DNA of 64,000 bases from Aestuariispira ectoiniformans (GTDB lineage Bacteria; Pseudomonadota; Alphaproteobacteria; UBA8366; Aestuariispiraceae): NCBI RefSeq assembly GCF_025136295.1, contig NZ_CP062788.1, forward strand, positions 3,427,588-3,491,587, given 5' to 3'. Below the pieces are notes generated by a model, which was given only the letters and a program-made list of their open reading frames with translations, had not been told where the DNA came from and did no database searches. The translations under genes and the position numbers were made by a program. This document shows, piece after piece, positions 10,623 to 27,343 of this stretch. Positions within the stretch are counted from its first letter, which is position 1. Each line of letters starts with the position of its first letter.

Positions 10623-11180
10623 TTAGTTGGTAAACGGCATCTGGAAGCTGGCCAGCAGGGCCTTTGCTTCCTCGTTGGACTGAGCTGACGTGCAGATCAC
10701 GATGTCCATACCACGAACTTCGTCTACTTTATCGTATTCGATTTCGGGGAAGACGATCTGCTCTTTCAGCCCCATGGCATAGTTGCCACGGCCGTCAAAG
10801 CTTTTGCCGTTCACACCGCGGAAGTCGCGGACGCGCGGCAGCGCGATGTTGATCAGACGATCCAGAAACTCATACATGCGCTCGTCACGCAAAGTTACTT
10901 TGCACCCGATTGCCATGCCGTCACGCAGCTTGAAGCCAGCGATGGATTTTTTGGCTTTCGTGGACACCGGCTTCTGACCGGTGATCGCCGTTAATTCTTC
11001 GACCGCATTCGTGAGTTTCTTACGGTCTGCAACAGCACCGCCGACACCCATGTTGATTACGATCTTCTCAATCCGCGGCACCTGCATCGGGTTCTTATAT
11101 TCGAACTTATCGATCAGTTCCTGGCGCACCTTTTCACGGTACTGCGCCTTAAGCCGCGGGACGTACTTCTCTGTACTCAT
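10623..11180 (-). CDS. rplE: 50S ribosomal protein L5
   Basis: 5S rRNA-binding protein of the central protuberance that contacts P-site tRNA. 185 aa with [32 protein letters not shown] and the C-terminal [15 protein letters not shown]. Confidence 0.97.
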   Translation of the reverse strand: MSTEKYVPRLKAQYREKVRQELIDKFEYKNPMQVPRIEKIVINMGVGGAVADRKKLTNAVEELTAITGQKPVSTKAKKSIAGFKLRDGMAIGCKVTLRDERMYEFLDRLINIALPRVRDFRGVNGKSFDGRGNYAMGLKEQIVFPEIEYDKVDEVRGMDIVICTSAQSNEEAKALLASFQMPFTN

Positions 11181-11205
11181 AGTAGCCGTATCCCTTGGTT
11201 ACGAA

Positions 11206-11523
11206 TTAGGAGTCAATGACTTCGCCGGAACGCTTAGCAACGCGTACCTTCTTGCCATCTTCCAGGACTTTGAAGCCAACGCGGGTCGGCTTGCCGTCCT
11301 TCGGGTCAACCAGGGCGACATTGGAAGCGTCAAGAGCCGCTTCCTTTTCGACGATGCCGCCTGCGTTGAGTTGGGTCGGGCGCGTATGACGTTTCACCAC
11401 ATTCACGCCCTGGACGACCACGCGGCCATCTTTCGGCAGAACCTGGAGGACTTCGCCTTCCTTGCCCTTGTCGCGACCGGTTGTAACGACAACCTTATCG
11501 CCTTTTTTGATCTTAGCCGCCAT
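11206..11523 (-). CDS. rplX: 50S ribosomal protein L24
   Basis: Assembly-initiating large-subunit protein. The start at [21 protein letters not shown] (11523) is preceded by GGAGGT and gives 105 aa. The longer open frame to 11553 runs back into rplN and is rejected. A KOW-type N-terminal motif is visible. It begins one base after the rplN stop. Confidence 0.96.
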   Translation of the reverse strand: MAAKIKKGDKVVVTTGRDKGKEGEVLQVLPKDGRVVVQGVNVVKRHTRPTQLNAGGIVEKEAALDASNVALVDPKDGKPTRVGFKVLEDGKKVRVAKRSGEVIDS

Positions 11524-11524
11524 C

Positions 11525-11893
11525 TTAGATAACCTCCGGCGCCAAAGAGACAATCTTCATGAAGCGCTTCGCACGAAGTTCACGCACCACCGGGCCAAAG
11601 ATACGTGTGCCAATCGGCTCACCATTCTTGTTAATCAGCACAGCGGCATTGCTATCGAACTTGATGGTGGAACCGTCCGGACGGCGAATTTCCTTCGCCG
11701 TACGTACGATCACCGCACGATGCACGTCACCTTTTTTAACACGACCGCGCGGAATTGCTTCCTTAACGGAGACGACAATGATGTCGCCAACGGATGCGGT
11801 CCGACGTTTGGAGCCGCCCAACACCTTAATGCACTGCACACGGCGAGCACCGGAGTTGTCAGCAACGTCTAGGTTGGTTTGCATCTGGATCAT
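11525..11893 (-). CDS. rplN: 50S ribosomal protein L14
   Basis: Interface protein of the large subunit (bridges B5/B8). I set the start at [17 protein letters not shown] (11893), giving the standard 122 aa; upstream codons to 11959 lie outside the family. Contains the signature [11 protein letters not shown] and ends [11 protein letters not shown]. Confidence 0.97.
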   Translation of the reverse strand: MIQMQTNLDVADNSGARRVQCIKVLGGSKRRTASVGDIIVVSVKEAIPRGRVKKGDVHRAVIVRTAKEIRRPDGSTIKFDSNAAVLINKNGEPIGTRIFGPVVRELRAKRFMKIVSLAPEVI

Positions 11894-11925
11894 GGTTGGA
11901 TCCTTCTTACTCTGGGGTCCGAACC

Positions 11926-12168
11926 TTACGCTTCCGCGCCCTCGACAACGACTTCCCAAGTCTTACGCTTGGAAATCGGTCGAGTTTCGCGAATGCGCAC
12001 CACATCGCCTTTTTTAGAGGCGTTGTTTTCGTCGTGAGCCATATATTTCTTTGACTTACGAACGACCTTCTTGAACACCGGGTGTGTCACGCGGCGCTCC
12101 ACCAGCACAACGACGGATTTGTCGCAGGCGTCGGAGACCACAGTACCCTGAAGAATTCGTTTGGGCAT
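11926..12168 (-). CDS. rpsQ: 30S ribosomal protein S17
   Basis: Binds the 5' domain of 16S rRNA early in assembly. 80 aa with [20 protein letters not shown] and the [15 protein letters not shown] motif. Confidence 0.96.
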   Translation of the reverse strand: MPKRILQGTVVSDACDKSVVVLVERRVTHPVFKKVVRKSKKYMAHDENNASKKGDVVRIRETRPISKRKTWEVVVEGAEA

Positions 12169-12191
12169 GTATATTACTCCCGCTTAATAGC

Positions 12192-12392
12192 TTAAGCCGA
12201 CGCCTTGCGTTCACCCAGAAGCGTCTTGATACGTGCAATATCACGACGCACTGTGCGAACACGCGCGGTATTTTCCAACTGACCACTCGCGGCCTGGAAA
12301 CGCAGATTGAACTGCTCTTTCCGCAGGTCGATGAGCTGGTCCTTCAACTCGTCGTCGGACTTCTGACGCAGATCAGCAGCAACTTTGCTCAT
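12192..12392 (-). CDS. rpmC: 50S ribosomal protein L29
   Basis: Small helical protein beside the tunnel exit. I chose [16 protein letters not shown] (12392) as the start, giving 66 aa; the open frame to 12434 overlaps rplP. Contains [19 protein letters not shown] and [11 protein letters not shown]. Confidence 0.95.
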   Translation of the reverse strand: MSKVAADLRQKSDDELKDQLIDLRKEQFNLRFQAASGQLENTARVRTVRRDIARIKTLLGERKASA

Positions 12393-12397
12393 CGGTC

Positions 12398-12817
12398 TTA
12401 TCCTTCTCCACCAATGCGAGACACAACCTTGCACTTGATCGGCAGCTTCGCAGCAGCCAATTCAAATGCGCGACGTGCAGTCTCGCCCTGGACGCCATCC
12501 ATTTCAAACATGATGCGGCCAGGTTTAACACGGGCCGCCCAGTATTCGGGCGTACCTTTACCTTTACCCATACGTACTTCAGCAGGCTTCTGGGAGACGG
12601 GGACATCCGGGAAAATCCGGATCCACACCTTACCCTGACGCTTGATGTGACGAGTGAGCGCACGACGGGCCGCTTCGATCTGGCGGGCTGTTATACGCCC
12701 AGGTTCCAGAGCTTTCAAGCCGAAACCGCCGAAGTTCAGAGAAGTACCGCCTTTGGCGTTGCCGTGAATACGGCCTTTATGCGCCTTGCGGAATTTCGTT
12801 CTTTTCGGGCTAAGCAT
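12398..12817 (-). CDS. rplP: 50S ribosomal protein L16
   Basis: Large-subunit protein near the A site and peptidyl transferase centre. 139 aa starting [16 protein letters not shown], with the [16 protein letters not shown] and [20 protein letters not shown] segments. Confidence 0.97.
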   Translation of the reverse strand: MLSPKRTKFRKAHKGRIHGNAKGGTSLNFGGFGLKALEPGRITARQIEAARRALTRHIKRQGKVWIRIFPDVPVSQKPAEVRMGKGKGTPEYWAARVKPGRIMFEMDGVQGETARRAFELAAAKLPIKCKVVSRIGGEG

Positions 12818-12852
12818 TGTACTCTCGCCTTCCTAGTCTCTCGAGGGCCGAA

Positions 12853-13524
12853 TTAACGGCCCTGTTCCTGCAGACGCTTTTCCTGGGCCATCGGATCATG
12901 AGCCATGATCTCGCCCTTGAAAATCCATACCTTGATGCCACAAACGCCATAGGTGGTGTGGGCTTCGGACGTACCGTAATCGATATCGGCACGAAGGGTG
13001 TGCAGCGGCACACGACCTTCACGATACCATTCGGTACGCGCGATTTCCGCGCCACCCAGACGACCGGCAGCATTGATACGAATGCCTTCAGCGCCCATAC
13101 GCATTGCACTCTGAACCGCCCGCTTCATCGCACGGCGGAAAGCCACACGGCGTTCCAGCTGCTGAGCGATGTTGTCGGCAACCAGTTTCGCATCCAGTTC
13201 CGGCTTGCGGATCTCAACGATGTTGAGCGCAACGTCCTTGCCGGTGCGATTCTGCAGTTCACGACGCAGTTTCTCGATGTCCGCACCCTTTTTACCGATC
13301 ACGACACCCGGACGGGCGCTGTGAATGGTAACACGGGCTTTACCAGCCGGACGTTCGATAACGACCTTGGAAACACCCGCCTGTTTCAGGCGCTCTTCCA
13401 GGTAAGCACGCAGCTTCAGGTCTTCGTGCAGAAGATCTGCGTAATTGCGATCAGCGAACCAGCGGGAATCCCAGGTCCGGTTGATTCCGACACGCAGACC
13501 GATCGGATTTACTTTATGACCCAT
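12853..13524 (-). CDS. rpsC: 30S ribosomal protein S3
   Basis: mRNA-entry protein of the small-subunit head. 223 aa starting [18 protein letters not shown]; a KH domain with [17 protein letters not shown] near residues 76-92. It shares one base with the rplV stop (TAATG), so the two are coupled. Confidence 0.97.
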   Translation of the reverse strand: MGHKVNPIGLRVGINRTWDSRWFADRNYADLLHEDLKLRAYLEERLKQAGVSKVVIERPAGKARVTIHSARPGVVIGKKGADIEKLRRELQNRTGKDVALNIVEIRKPELDAKLVADNIAQQLERRVAFRRAMKRAVQSAMRMGAEGIRINAAGRLGGAEIARTEWYREGRVPLHTLRADIDYGTSEAHTTYGVCGIKVWIFKGEIMAHDPMAQEKRLQEQGR

Positions 13525-13904
13525 TATTCGGACTCCCCACGTTCACGGACGACAATCGTCAGGTTGGAGAACGGCTTCAAAATACGTGCACCACGACCCC
13601 GCGCACGGGCACGGAAACGCTTCATGGTGAAAGATTTGCCAACATAGGCTTCTTTCACGAAGAGCTGGTCCACGTCGAGTTGGTGGTTGTTTTCCGCGTT
13701 GGCGATAGCCGACTGCAGAGCCTTCTTCACGTCACCGGCGATGCGGCGGTTGGAGAAGGACAGTTCTGCCAGTGCAGTATCGACGTTTTTTCCGCGGATG
13801 GAAGCAGCCACCAGGTTAAGCTTCTGCGGGCTGACGCGCAGGTTGCGGCAAACCGCACGCGCTTCAGTGTCCGCGAGGCTGCGTTCACGCGATGCTTTAC
13901 CCAT
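13524..13904 (-). CDS. rplV: 50S ribosomal protein L22
   Basis: Lines the exit-tunnel constriction. 126 aa with [20 protein letters not shown] and the beta-hairpin and tip [20 protein letters not shown], the region where macrolide-resistance changes occur in other bacteria. No deletion is apparent. Confidence 0.97.
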   Translation of the reverse strand: MGKASRERSLADTEARAVCRNLRVSPQKLNLVAASIRGKNVDTALAELSFSNRRIAGDVKKALQSAIANAENNHQLDVDQLFVKEAYVGKSFTMKRFRARARGRGARILKPFSNLTIVVRERGESE

Positions 13905-13909
13905 GGCGT

Positions 13910-14188
13910 TTACTTCCTCTTCGCTTTCTTATCCGCAGCGTGACCGTAGTAGGTACGGGACGGCGCGAATTCACCGAATTTGTGACCAATCATATGTTCG
14001 GTCACCAGAACCGGAACAAATTTCTGTCCGTTGTGGACCCCGAAGGTCAGTCCCACGAATTGCGGCAGGATGGTGGAGCGGCGAGACCAGGTTTTGATGA
14101 TCTCTTTACGCCCGGATTCCCGCGCAACTTCTGCTTTTTTCAGCAGAAAGTGGTCGACAAACGGACCCTTCCATACAGAACGAGCCAT
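13910..14188 (-). CDS. rpsS: 30S ribosomal protein S19
   Basis: Small-subunit head protein that pairs with S13. 92 aa starting [16 protein letters not shown], with the family motifs STILPQFVG and [13 protein letters not shown]. Confidence 0.97.
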   Translation of the reverse strand: MARSVWKGPFVDHFLLKKAEVARESGRKEIIKTWSRRSTILPQFVGLTFGVHNGQKFVPVLVTEHMIGHKFGEFAPSRTYYGHAADKKAKRK

Positions 14189-14200
14189 TGAGAGACTCCC

Positions 14201-15031
14201 TTACTTCTTAGCGTGACGGCGACGGACGATGTACTTATCCGTTGCCTTGTTGCTACGCGTGCGCTTGCCCTTGGTCGGCTTACCCCAGGGGGTAACCGGA
14301 TGACGGCCACCGGAGGTACGGCCTTCACCACCACCATGCGGGTGGTCAACCGGGTTCATAGCGACACCGCGAACTTCCGGACGCTTGCCCTGCCAACGCA
14401 GACGACCAGCTTTACCCTGCTTGATGTTTTGCTGATCCGGGTTGGACACAGCACCGACGCTGGCGATGCAATCGCCACGAACGATGCGCAGTTCACCCGA
14501 CATCAGTTTAAGCTGCGCATAGCCCTGGTCACGACCAACGAGCTGTGCATAGCAACCAGCAGAACGAGCAAGCTGACCACCTTTGCCCGGCTTCATCTCC
14601 ACGTTGTGGACGATGGTGCCGACCGGCATGTTGGACAACGGCATCGCGTTACCCGGCTTCACATCGACCTTATTGCCGGCGATGACTTTGTCACCGGCCT
14701 TCAGGCGCTGCGGCGCCAAGATGTAGGCTTGTTCACCGTCTTCATAGCGCAGCAGCGCAATGAAGGCAGTACGGTTCGGGTCGTATTCGATCCGCTCAAC
14801 TGTCGCCGGAACGTCAAATTTCCGACGTTTGAAGTCGATGATACGATACTTCCGCTTATGACCGCCGCCTTGGCGACGGGCCGTAACGCGGCCGGTATTG
14901 TTCCGACCGCCTTTTTTCGTCAGACCTTCGGTCAGCGCCTTAACGGGGCCGCCTTTGTGAAGATCCGAACGATCCACCAGTACCAGATCACGGGTACCGG
15001 GGGTATTCGGCTTATATTGCTTCAGAGCCAT
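14201..15031 (-). CDS. rplB: 50S ribosomal protein L2
   Basis: Essential for subunit joining and peptidyl-transferase centre structure. 276 aa with [34 protein letters not shown], and the C-terminal signature [17 protein letters not shown] containing the conserved catalytic-region His. Confidence 0.98.
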   Translation of the reverse strand: MALKQYKPNTPGTRDLVLVDRSDLHKGGPVKALTEGLTKKGGRNNTGRVTARRQGGGHKRKYRIIDFKRRKFDVPATVERIEYDPNRTAFIALLRYEDGEQAYILAPQRLKAGDKVIAGNKVDVKPGNAMPLSNMPVGTIVHNVEMKPGKGGQLARSAGCYAQLVGRDQGYAQLKLMSGELRIVRGDCIASVGAVSNPDQQNIKQGKAGRLRWQGKRPEVRGVAMNPVDHPHGGGEGRTSGGRHPVTPWGKPTKGKRTRSNKATDKYIVRRRHAKK

Positions 15032-15034
15032 GGC

Positions 15035-15358
15035 TTACAACCCCGTCGTTACGTCGATCGAATCACCTTCAGCGAGGGTCACGACCGCTTTCTTGAAGCC
15101 AGCGCGTTTACCCACGATACCGCGGAAACGCTTTACCTTGCCCTTAACGTTCAAGGTATTGACGGCCTTAACTTTCACGTCGAACAGATTTTCAACAGCC
15201 GCTTTGATTTCGTGCTTGTTGGCATCCGTAGCGACCTTGAAAGTCACCTGGTTGTTCTCGCTGCCCATGGTCGCCTTTTCGGTGATCACGGGAGCCTGGA
15301 TGACTTGGTACATCCGTTCCTTGGAGACAGGCTTCTTGTTTAGGAATTTCCAACTCAT
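15035..15358 (-). CDS. rplW: 50S ribosomal protein L23
   Basis: Tunnel-exit protein that docks trigger factor and SRP. 107 aa; the core [20 protein letters not shown] starts at residue 16, so there is a 15-residue N-terminal extension. The start overlaps the rplD stop by 4 bases. An internal Met16 start is possible. Confidence 0.95.
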   Translation of the reverse strand: MSWKFLNKKPVSKERMYQVIQAPVITEKATMGSENNQVTFKVATDANKHEIKAAVENLFDVKVKAVNTLNVKGKVKRFRGIVGKRAGFKKAVVTLAEGDSIDVTTGL

Positions 15359-15975
15359 TTCAGCCGAGCCTCCAATCCTTCAACCGCAGCCTTGGTCAGG
15401 ACCAAGGTGTCGCGGCGGAGAATGTCGTAAACATTGGCGCCCTGCGTCGGGAGAACGTCAACGTTCACCACATTGCGGGAAGCCAGAGCGAAGTTACCGT
15501 CAACCTCGTTACCGGAAACGATCAGAGCGTTGCTGAGACCCAAGCCGGTCAGCTTGGACAGCAGTTCTGCCGTTTTCGGGGAGGAGACAGCCGCATCATC
15601 CAGAATGATCAGCTTGCCATCGGCCTGCTTAGCGGAAAGCGCTGATTTCAGCGCCAGCTGGCGGACCTTTTTGGGCAAAGAATGACCATGATCGCGGACC
15701 ACCGGGCCAAAAGCACGTCCACCACCACGGAACTGCGAAACTTTCGCATCACCGTGACGAGCACGACCCGTGCCCTTCTGGCGGAACATTTTGGCGCCCG
15801 TGGCGTTCACTTCGCTACGGTTTTTTACCTTGTGTGTACCGGCACGACGTTTGGCGAGCTGATAGTTCACCATGCGTGCGAGAATGTCCTTACGGACCGG
15901 CACACCAAAGACCTCGTCGGCGAGTTCAATATCGCCTGCGGCCTTATTATCAAGCGTGATAACCTTCGCTTTCAT
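15355..15975 (-). CDS. rplD: 50S ribosomal protein L4
   Basis: Tunnel protein and, in E. coli, autogenous repressor of the S10 operon. 206 aa with the loop segment [20 protein letters not shown] and the C-terminal [17 protein letters not shown]. Confidence 0.97.
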   Translation of the reverse strand: MKAKVITLDNKAAGDIELADEVFGVPVRKDILARMVNYQLAKRRAGTHKVKNRSEVNATGAKMFRQKGTGRARHGDAKVSQFRGGGRAFGPVVRDHGHSLPKKVRQLALKSALSAKQADGKLIILDDAAVSSPKTAELLSKLTGLGLSNALIVSGNEVDGNFALASRNVVNVDVLPTQGANVYDILRRDTLVLTKAAVEGLEARLK

Positions 15976-15990
15976 TGGTCTGGGCCCTTC

Positions 15991-16734
15991 TTAACCTTCG
16001 GCGTTTTCGGTGGCGTCGCCACCTTCAGCCGTTACTTCTTCAGCCGGGGCGGTTGCTGCTGCACTACGAACAGCCGCCGGTTTCGGCGCCTCTTCGGGAA
16101 GATTTTTCTTCACGGCATCAGAAACAAATACCCAACCGTTTTTGCTGCCCGGAACCGCGCCCTTAACCAGGACGAGGCCACGGTCAACATCCGTGGACAC
16201 CACTTCAAGGTTCTGAACGGTAACGCGGGCTGCACCCATGTGACCGGCCATTTTCTTACCCTTGAAGACACGGCCCGGATCCTGACACTGACCCGTGGAA
16301 CCGTGGCTACGGTGCGAAATAGACACACCGTGCGATGCACGCAGACCACCGAAGTTGTGGCGCTTCATGGCACCAGCGAAACCCTTACCGATGGAGGTAC
16401 CGACGGCATCGATGTACTGACCGGCAACAAAGTGGTCAGCCGTGATTTCGTCACCAACATTCAGCAGGTTATCCGCAGAAACACGGAATTCCGCCATCTT
16501 CCGCTTCGGCTCAACTTTAGCCTTGGCGAAATGCCCACGCATAGCCTTGGTGGTATGCTTAACTTTACGCTTACCCGCGCCAAGCTGGACTGCAGTGTAA
16601 CCATTTGCATCTTCAGTGCGCGTGGCGACGACCTGCAGGTCATCCAGTTTGAGCACGGTAACCGGAATGTTGTCACCCTCGTCCGTCCAGACGCGGGTCA
16701 TTCCGACTTTCTGTGCGATTACTCCTGTACGCAT
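15991..16734 (-). CDS. rplC: 50S ribosomal protein L3
   Basis: Assembly initiator whose loop reaches the peptidyl transferase centre. 247 aa starting [16 protein letters not shown], with [20 protein letters not shown]. The C-terminus has an extra tail of about 35 residues rich in Ala, Glu and Pro ([19 protein letters not shown]), beyond the usual roughly 210 aa. Confidence 0.97.
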   Translation of the reverse strand: MRTGVIAQKVGMTRVWTDEGDNIPVTVLKLDDLQVVATRTEDANGYTAVQLGAGKRKVKHTTKAMRGHFAKAKVEPKRKMAEFRVSADNLLNVGDEITADHFVAGQYIDAVGTSIGKGFAGAMKRHNFGGLRASHGVSISHRSHGSTGQCQDPGRVFKGKKMAGHMGAARVTVQNLEVVSTDVDRGLVLVKGAVPGSKNGWVFVSDAVKKNLPEEAPKPAAVRSAAATAPAEEVTAEGGDATENAEG

Positions 16735-16746
16735 CGGAGCAACTCC

Positions 16747-17055
16747 TTACAGCTTGATCTCGACATCGACACCAGCCGCCAGGTCGAGCTTCATCAAAGC
16801 ATCAACCGTCTGCGGGGTCGGATCGACGATGTCGAGTACACGCTTGTGCGTGCGAATTTCGAACTGTTCACGGCTCTTCTTATCGATATGCGGGGACCGC
16901 AGAACCGTGAAGCGTTCAGTCCGGGTCGGAAGCGGGATCGGTCCGCGGACTTCCGCACCGGTGCGCTTCGCCGTATTGACGATCTCGAGCGTGGACTGAT
17001 CCAACACACGATGATCGAACGCCTTAAGGCGAATGCGAATGTTCTGGCTTTCCAT
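16747..17055 (-). CDS. rpsJ: 30S ribosomal protein S10 (NusE)
   Basis: Small-subunit head protein and NusG/NusB partner in antitermination. 102 aa with [20 protein letters not shown] and [20 protein letters not shown]. In many bacteria it opens the S10 operon; here it follows tuf after a 65-nt gap with a strong hairpin and its own GGAGG site. Confidence 0.97.
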   Translation of the reverse strand: MESQNIRIRLKAFDHRVLDQSTLEIVNTAKRTGAEVRGPIPLPTRTERFTVLRSPHIDKKSREQFEIRTHKRVLDIVDPTPQTVDALMKLDLAAGVDVEIKL

Positions 17056-17073
17056 GCCAACCTCCGGAATGAA

Positions 17074-17100
17074 CGGGACCGGAGATTTACTCCGGTCCCG
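17074..17100 (-). other. hairpin between tuf and rpsJ
   Basis: A perfect 11-bp GC-rich stem (17074-17084 with 17090-17100) and a 5-nt loop lie at the boundary of the str and S10 segments. No U-tract follows; the rpsJ ribosome site comes right after. It is probably an RNA stability or processing element rather than a terminator. Confidence 0.6.
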
Positions 17101-17120
17101 ACGACTTTACAAGCCTTACT

Positions 17121-18311
17121 TTATTCGGTGACGCTAGCGACGACGCCAGCACCGACGGTGCGGCCACCTTCGCGGATAGCGAAACGCAGACCTTCGTCCA
17201 TAGCGATCGGTGCGATCAGCTCAACATCCATGGAGATGTTGTCGCCCGGCATCACCATTTCCGTGCCTTCCGGCAGAACGACGGAACCGGTCACGTCGGT
17301 CGTACGGAAGTAGAACTGCGGACGATAGTTGGAGAAGAACGGCGTATGACGGCCACCTTCTTCTTTCGTCAGGATGTAGCACTCGCATTTGAACTTGGTG
17401 TGCGGCGTGATCGAACCCGGCTTGGCCAGAACCTGACCACGCTCGACGTCTTCACGACCGATACCACGCAGCAGCGCGCCGATGTTGTCGCCTGCTTCAC
17501 CGCTGTCCAGCAGCTTGCGGAACATTTCAACGCCCGTGACGGTGGTTTTCTGGGTGTCGCGGATACCAACGATCTCGACTTCCTCACCAACGTTCACAAC
17601 ACCGCGCTCGATACGACCGGTGACAACCGTACCACGACCGGAGATGGAGAACACGTCCTCGATCGGCATCAGGAATGCCTGGTCCTTCGGACGTTCCGGC
17701 TGCGGGATGTATTCGTCAACGGCTTTCATCAGCTCAAGAATCTTGTTCTTGCCGATTTCGTCGTCACGGCCTTCCAGAGCAGCCAGGGCGGAACCGGCGA
17801 TCACCGGAATGTCGTCACCCGGGAAGTCGTAGGAGCTCAGCAGCTCACGCACTTCCATTTCAACCAGCTCAAGCAGCTCTTCGTCGTCAACCTGGTCAAC
17901 CTTGTTCAGGAACACAACCAGAGCCGGAACGCCAACCTGACGCGCAAGCAGGATGTGCTCACGGGTCTGCGGCATCGGACCGTCGGCTGCGTTCACAACC
18001 AGGATCGCACCGTCCATCTGCGCCGCACCAGTGATCATGTTCTTCACATAGTCGGCGTGGCCCGGGCAGTCGACGTGGGCGTAGTGACGCGCTTCCGTCT
18101 CATACTCAACGTGGGCGGTGTTAATCGTAATGCCACGCTCACGCTCTTCAGGCGCCTTGTCGATGTCTGCGAAGTCCGTAGCAGCACCGCCGCCCGTCTC
18201 CGACAGAACCTTCGTGATCGCTGCCGTCAGCGTCGTTTTACCGTGGTCAACGTGTCCAACCGTACCAATGTTGCAGTGCGGTTTCGTACGTTCAAACTTT
18301 TCCTTGGCCAT
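17121..18311 (-). CDS. tuf: elongation factor Tu (copy 1, str-operon copy)
   Basis: GTPase that delivers aminoacyl-tRNA to the ribosome. 396 aa: G domain with GHVDHGKT (19-26), DCPGH and NKVD motifs, followed by two beta-barrel domains. The protein is identical to copy 2 at 35104-36294. I found only three nucleotide differences between the two genes, all silent, in the 5' third. That points to recent gene conversion. It lies between fusA and rpsJ, the classical position of tufA. Confidence 0.98.
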   Translation of the reverse strand: MAKEKFERTKPHCNIGTVGHVDHGKTTLTAAITKVLSETGGGAATDFADIDKAPEERERGITINTAHVEYETEARHYAHVDCPGHADYVKNMITGAAQMDGAILVVNAADGPMPQTREHILLARQVGVPALVVFLNKVDQVDDEELLELVEMEVRELLSSYDFPGDDIPVIAGSALAALEGRDDEIGKNKILELMKAVDEYIPQPERPKDQAFLMPIEDVFSISGRGTVVTGRIERGVVNVGEEVEIVGIRDTQKTTVTGVEMFRKLLDSGEAGDNIGALLRGIGREDVERGQVLAKPGSITPHTKFKCECYILTKEEGGRHTPFFSNYRPQFYFRTTDVTGSVVLPEGTEMVMPGDNISMDVELIAPIAMDEGLRFAIREGGRTVGAGVVASVTE

Positions 18312-18345
18312 TTTCTTCTACCTTCTTGAAAAAGTAACTGCGTGC

Positions 18346-20421
<2,076 letters not shown>

Positions 20422-20433
20422 GGTTAAACCCCC

Positions 20434-20904
20434 TTACCAGCGATAGTGCGAGAATGCACGGTTGGCTTCCGCCATCTTATGCGTATCTTCGCGCTTCTTG
20501 ATGGATGCGCCACGGCTGTTAGCCGCGTCCAGCAGTTCGCCGGACAGACGTTCCATCATGGTGTTTTCAGAACGTTTACGGGCCATATCGATCAGCCAGC
20601 GGAACGCGAGGGTCTGTGCGCGTTCGGCACGGACTTCAACCGGAACCTGGTAGGTTGCACCACCGACACGGCGGGAGCGCACCTCCAGATGCGGCTTCAC
20701 GTTTTCCAGGGCTTCGTGGAACGTGGCAACCGGATCATTACCGGTGCGGCTGTTCAGCAGATCGAAAGCACCATAAACAATTTTCTCGGCCGTGGACTTT
20801 TTACCGTCCAGCATGACCGCATTGATGAATTTGGAGATCACTACATCGCCGAATTTGGCGTCGGGCAGGATCTCACGCTTCTCAGCACTATGACGTCGAG
20901 ACAT
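20434..20904 (-). CDS. rpsG: 30S ribosomal protein S7
   Basis: Head assembly protein and, in E. coli, translational repressor of the str operon. 156 aa starting [20 protein letters not shown], with [14 protein letters not shown]. Confidence 0.97.
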   Translation of the reverse strand: MSRRHSAEKREILPDAKFGDVVISKFINAVMLDGKKSTAEKIVYGAFDLLNSRTGNDPVATFHEALENVKPHLEVRSRRVGGATYQVPVEVRAERAQTLAFRWLIDMARKRSENTMMERLSGELLDAANSRGASIKKREDTHKMAEANRAFSHYRW

Positions 20905-20916
20905 GGTTTAATACCC

Positions 20917-21288
20917 TTATTTCGGACGCTTCGCGCCATACTTGGAACGGCGCTGACGACGATCCTTGACGCCCTGCGTATCCAAGGTGCCGCGAATGGT
21001 GTGGTAACGCACACCCGGCAAGTCCTTCACACGACCGCCACGGATCATAACTACAGAGTGTTCCTGCAGGTTATGCCCCTCACCGGGGATGTAGCTGGTC
21101 ACCTCATACCCGTTAGTCAAACGCACACGCGCAACCTTACGAAGAGCCGAGTTCGGCTTTTTCGGGGTCGTCGTGTACACACGGGTGCAAACGCCACGCT
21201 TTTGCGGGCAAGCTTTCAAAGCCGGCACCATATCGCGCTTCGGCTTATCTTTCCGCGCTTTGCGGATCAGCTGGTTAATCGTCGGCAT
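20917..21288 (-). CDS. rpsL: 30S ribosomal protein S12
   Basis: Decoding-centre protein. 123 aa starting [15 protein letters not shown]. The two lysines whose replacement gives streptomycin resistance are wild type ([12 protein letters not shown] and [10 protein letters not shown]). First gene of the long superoperon, about 300 nt downstream of the promoter at 21595-21623. Confidence 0.98.
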   Translation of the reverse strand: MPTINQLIRKARKDKPKRDMVPALKACPQKRGVCTRVYTTTPKKPNSALRKVARVRLTNGYEVTSYIPGEGHNLQEHSVVMIRGGRVKDLPGVRYHTIRGTLDTQGVKDRRQRRSKYGAKRPK

Positions 21289-21407
21289 TGCGTCTCTCTT
21301 CGCCTTCTCGTCTCAACCATTACGTTCGAACGTGGTCACGCATCGCGATCATCACGATGCGCATCACCCCGACAGCGAGATCTCTCGATCCTGCCATCGA
21401 AGCAGCT

Positions 21408-21436
21408 AAAAACTCGAGCAGCCGCTTCACGCGGCT
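21408..21436 (-). other. leader hairpin with short T-run upstream of rpsL
   Basis: In the roughly 300-nt rpsL leader, a 6-bp stem (21420-21425 with 21431-21436) is followed on the minus strand by CTCGAG-like bases and five Ts (21408-21412). This is a weak attenuator-like structure, 120-150 nt before rpsL. Confidence 0.4.
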
Positions 21437-21499
21437 TATAGTCGTCCCTTAAGATTACCCGGGCATTGCGTTTAGGCTCTTTCCGCTTTCTGTAGAGTT

Positions 21500-21514
21500 C
21501 ATGTCTGAGACATG
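21500..21514. repeat. perfect inverted repeat in the rpsL leader
   Basis: CATGTC-TGA-GACATG, a 6-bp perfect stem with a 3-nt loop, about 80 nt after the predicted transcription start. It could be an RNA hairpin or a protein-binding site; function unknown. Confidence 0.45.
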
Positions 21515-21594
21515 CCTGTCAGTCAAAGCGTCCGGCTCGGCGGTCGTCCGTCCAGATTGGGCCTACTGTCCAATTCCCTCTTAGAGGCGGGCGG

Positions 21595-21623
21595 ATACTA
21601 TGCAGAGGTGGAGAGCGCGTCAA
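21595..21623 (-). promoter_or_regulatory. promoter of the str-S10-spc superoperon
   Basis: On the minus strand, -35 TTGACG (21618-21623), a 17-nt spacer and -10 TAGTAT (21595-21600). It is the best match in the 610-nt space between rpsL and the EamA gene. Transcription should start near 21588. Confidence 0.75.
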
Positions 21624-21673
21624 GTAAAAGATTCCGGCGCTTTCCCGGCATCCCATATATGGTGGATTCACGG

Positions 21674-21702
21674 TTGGAATCACCAGCCGTTGTATTAATA
21701 TT
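21674..21702 (+). promoter_or_regulatory. possible promoter of the EamA transporter gene
   Basis: TTGGAA (21674-21679), a 17-nt spacer and AATATT (21697-21702) match the consensus at 4 of 6 positions each. They lie about 190 nt before the start codon. The evidence is sequence match and position only. Confidence 0.3.
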
Positions 21703-21898
21703 TCACCAATTCGTCACGGCCTAATTCATTCTTTCCACGAATTCCAGCCTCCCCTCGCGGGCGTCCCTATAAGGCCAGTGAATCATGTGCCGTCACAAAA
21801 GCTATGCCGAGCCTTCCGCTTGCCAGCAATAGGTGATTCCCCTATGCAGATTCGACCAATCTATAATAACAAATCAAATCAGCAGGGGGCCGAAGGTT

Positions 21899-22765
21899 AT
21901 GGGGTTGACGGGCAGTCATATCGTTGGGGCGGGACTTTGGATGTTGGGCGCGCTTGTGTCCTTCATTGCCATGGCCGTCGGAGGTCGGGAACTGGCGGCG
22001 GATCTGCCGGTTATCCAGTATATGTTCATCCGAAGCCTGATCGGCCTTATCATTGTCGCTCTTGTTTGCTGGCGAAGTGGCGTCGGTCAGTTGCGCCTGC
22101 GTTATCCTGGCATTCATTTCTGCCGTAACCTGTTCCATTTCGGCGCGCAATACGGTTGGTTCTTTGCGGTCTCCGTGATACCGCTGGCGGAGGTCTTCGC
22201 CATAGAGTTCACCACCCCGATCTGGACAGCAATGATCGCGACATTCGCCTTGGGAGAGCGGCTTACGCGGACGCGGATCACCACGATCCTGCTGGGCTTT
22301 ACCGGCATCCTCATCATTCTGAGGCCCGGTCTGGAAGCAATCGACCCGGTCGCCTTTATCGTGCTGGCGGCAGCCGTGGGCTTTTCAACGACCCATGTCT
22401 TCACGAAAAAGCTAAGCCGCGATCAAAGCTCACTCAATATCCTGTTCTATATGGTCGGGATGCAAGCCGTCTTCGGACTGGTCCCCGCGCTGATGGTCTG
22501 GCAAACGCCTCCCCTCGCCTCCTGGCCCTGGCTGATTACAATCGGCATCGCGGCCTTCACCGCACACTACTGTATCGCGCAGGCAATGAAGCTGGCCGAC
22601 GCCACGGTTGTCGCCCCCATGGATTTCATGCGCCTGCCTCTCGTCGCCCTTGTCGGCTTCCTCCTCTACAACGAGCAGGTCGACCTGGCGCTGTTCCTTG
22701 GGGCCGGGCTGATCCTGACCGGCAACCTCATGAATATCCGCAAGGAGCACCGCCGCACCGCCTGA
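21899..22765 (+). CDS. EamA/DMT-family membrane transporter
   Basis: Inner-membrane protein of the drug/metabolite transporter superfamily; substrate unknown. I set the start at MGLTGSHIVGAGLWMLGAL (21899), giving 288 aa with about ten hydrophobic helices in two EamA repeats. Typical pieces are ALVSFIAMAVGGREL, FTTPIWTAMIATFALGERLT and VAPMDFMRLPLVALVGFLLY. The open frame extends to 21833 but without similarity. The gene is unusual in lying on the opposite strand between rpoC and rpsL, which are adjacent in many alphaproteobacteria. Confidence 0.88.
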   Translation: MGLTGSHIVGAGLWMLGALVSFIAMAVGGRELAADLPVIQYMFIRSLIGLIIVALVCWRSGVGQLRLRYPGIHFCRNLFHFGAQYGWFFAVSVIPLAEVFAIEFTTPIWTAMIATFALGERLTRTRITTILLGFTGILIILRPGLEAIDPVAFIVLAAAVGFSTTHVFTKKLSRDQSSLNILFYMVGMQAVFGLVPALMVWQTPPLASWPWLITIGIAAFTAHYCIAQAMKLADATVVAPMDFMRLPLVALVGFLLYNEQVDLALFLGAGLILTGNLMNIRKEHRRTA

Positions 22766-22826
22766 CCCAGCCCGCCCTATTGCCACGCGGCATGGGCCTG
22801 CCGGTTACCTGCCGGAACGCACATAG

Positions 22827-22857
22827 AAAAACCCCCGCAGTTTCCTGCGGGGGTTTT
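22827..22857. terminator. bidirectional terminator shared by rpoC and the EamA gene
   Basis: A perfect 9-bp GC stem (22832-22840 with 22845-22853) with a TTTC loop, flanked by a T-run on the plus strand (22854-22857) and an A-run (22827-22831, Ts on the minus strand). It lies between two convergent genes. Confidence 0.92.
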
Positions 22858-22879
22858 ATCAGATCGAAAGTCTTACCGC

Positions 22880-27238
<4,359 letters not shown>

Positions 27239-27311
27239 TCATTCTCGCGACGCTTCTTATGGCTTGCCGTAAAGCTCGCTCACAACCGACTTTGCTTGAT
27301 CATCGAATGGC

Positions 27312-27336
27312 GGGCGGCAGGCAATGCCTACCGCCC
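27312..27336 (-). other. hairpin in the rpoB-rpoC spacer
   Basis: An 11-bp stem with one G-U pair (27312-27322 with 27326-27336) begins 7 bases after the rpoB stop, in a 123-nt gap. No U-tract follows. It probably protects or marks the 3' end of the rpoB message. Confidence 0.55.
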
Positions 27337-27343
27337 AAAACCA

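Noticed and set aside
17346-18329. Plus-strand open frames over both tuf genes (also 35329-36327)
   Set aside because: Identical shadows in both copies because the two tuf genes are nearly identical; not independent genes.
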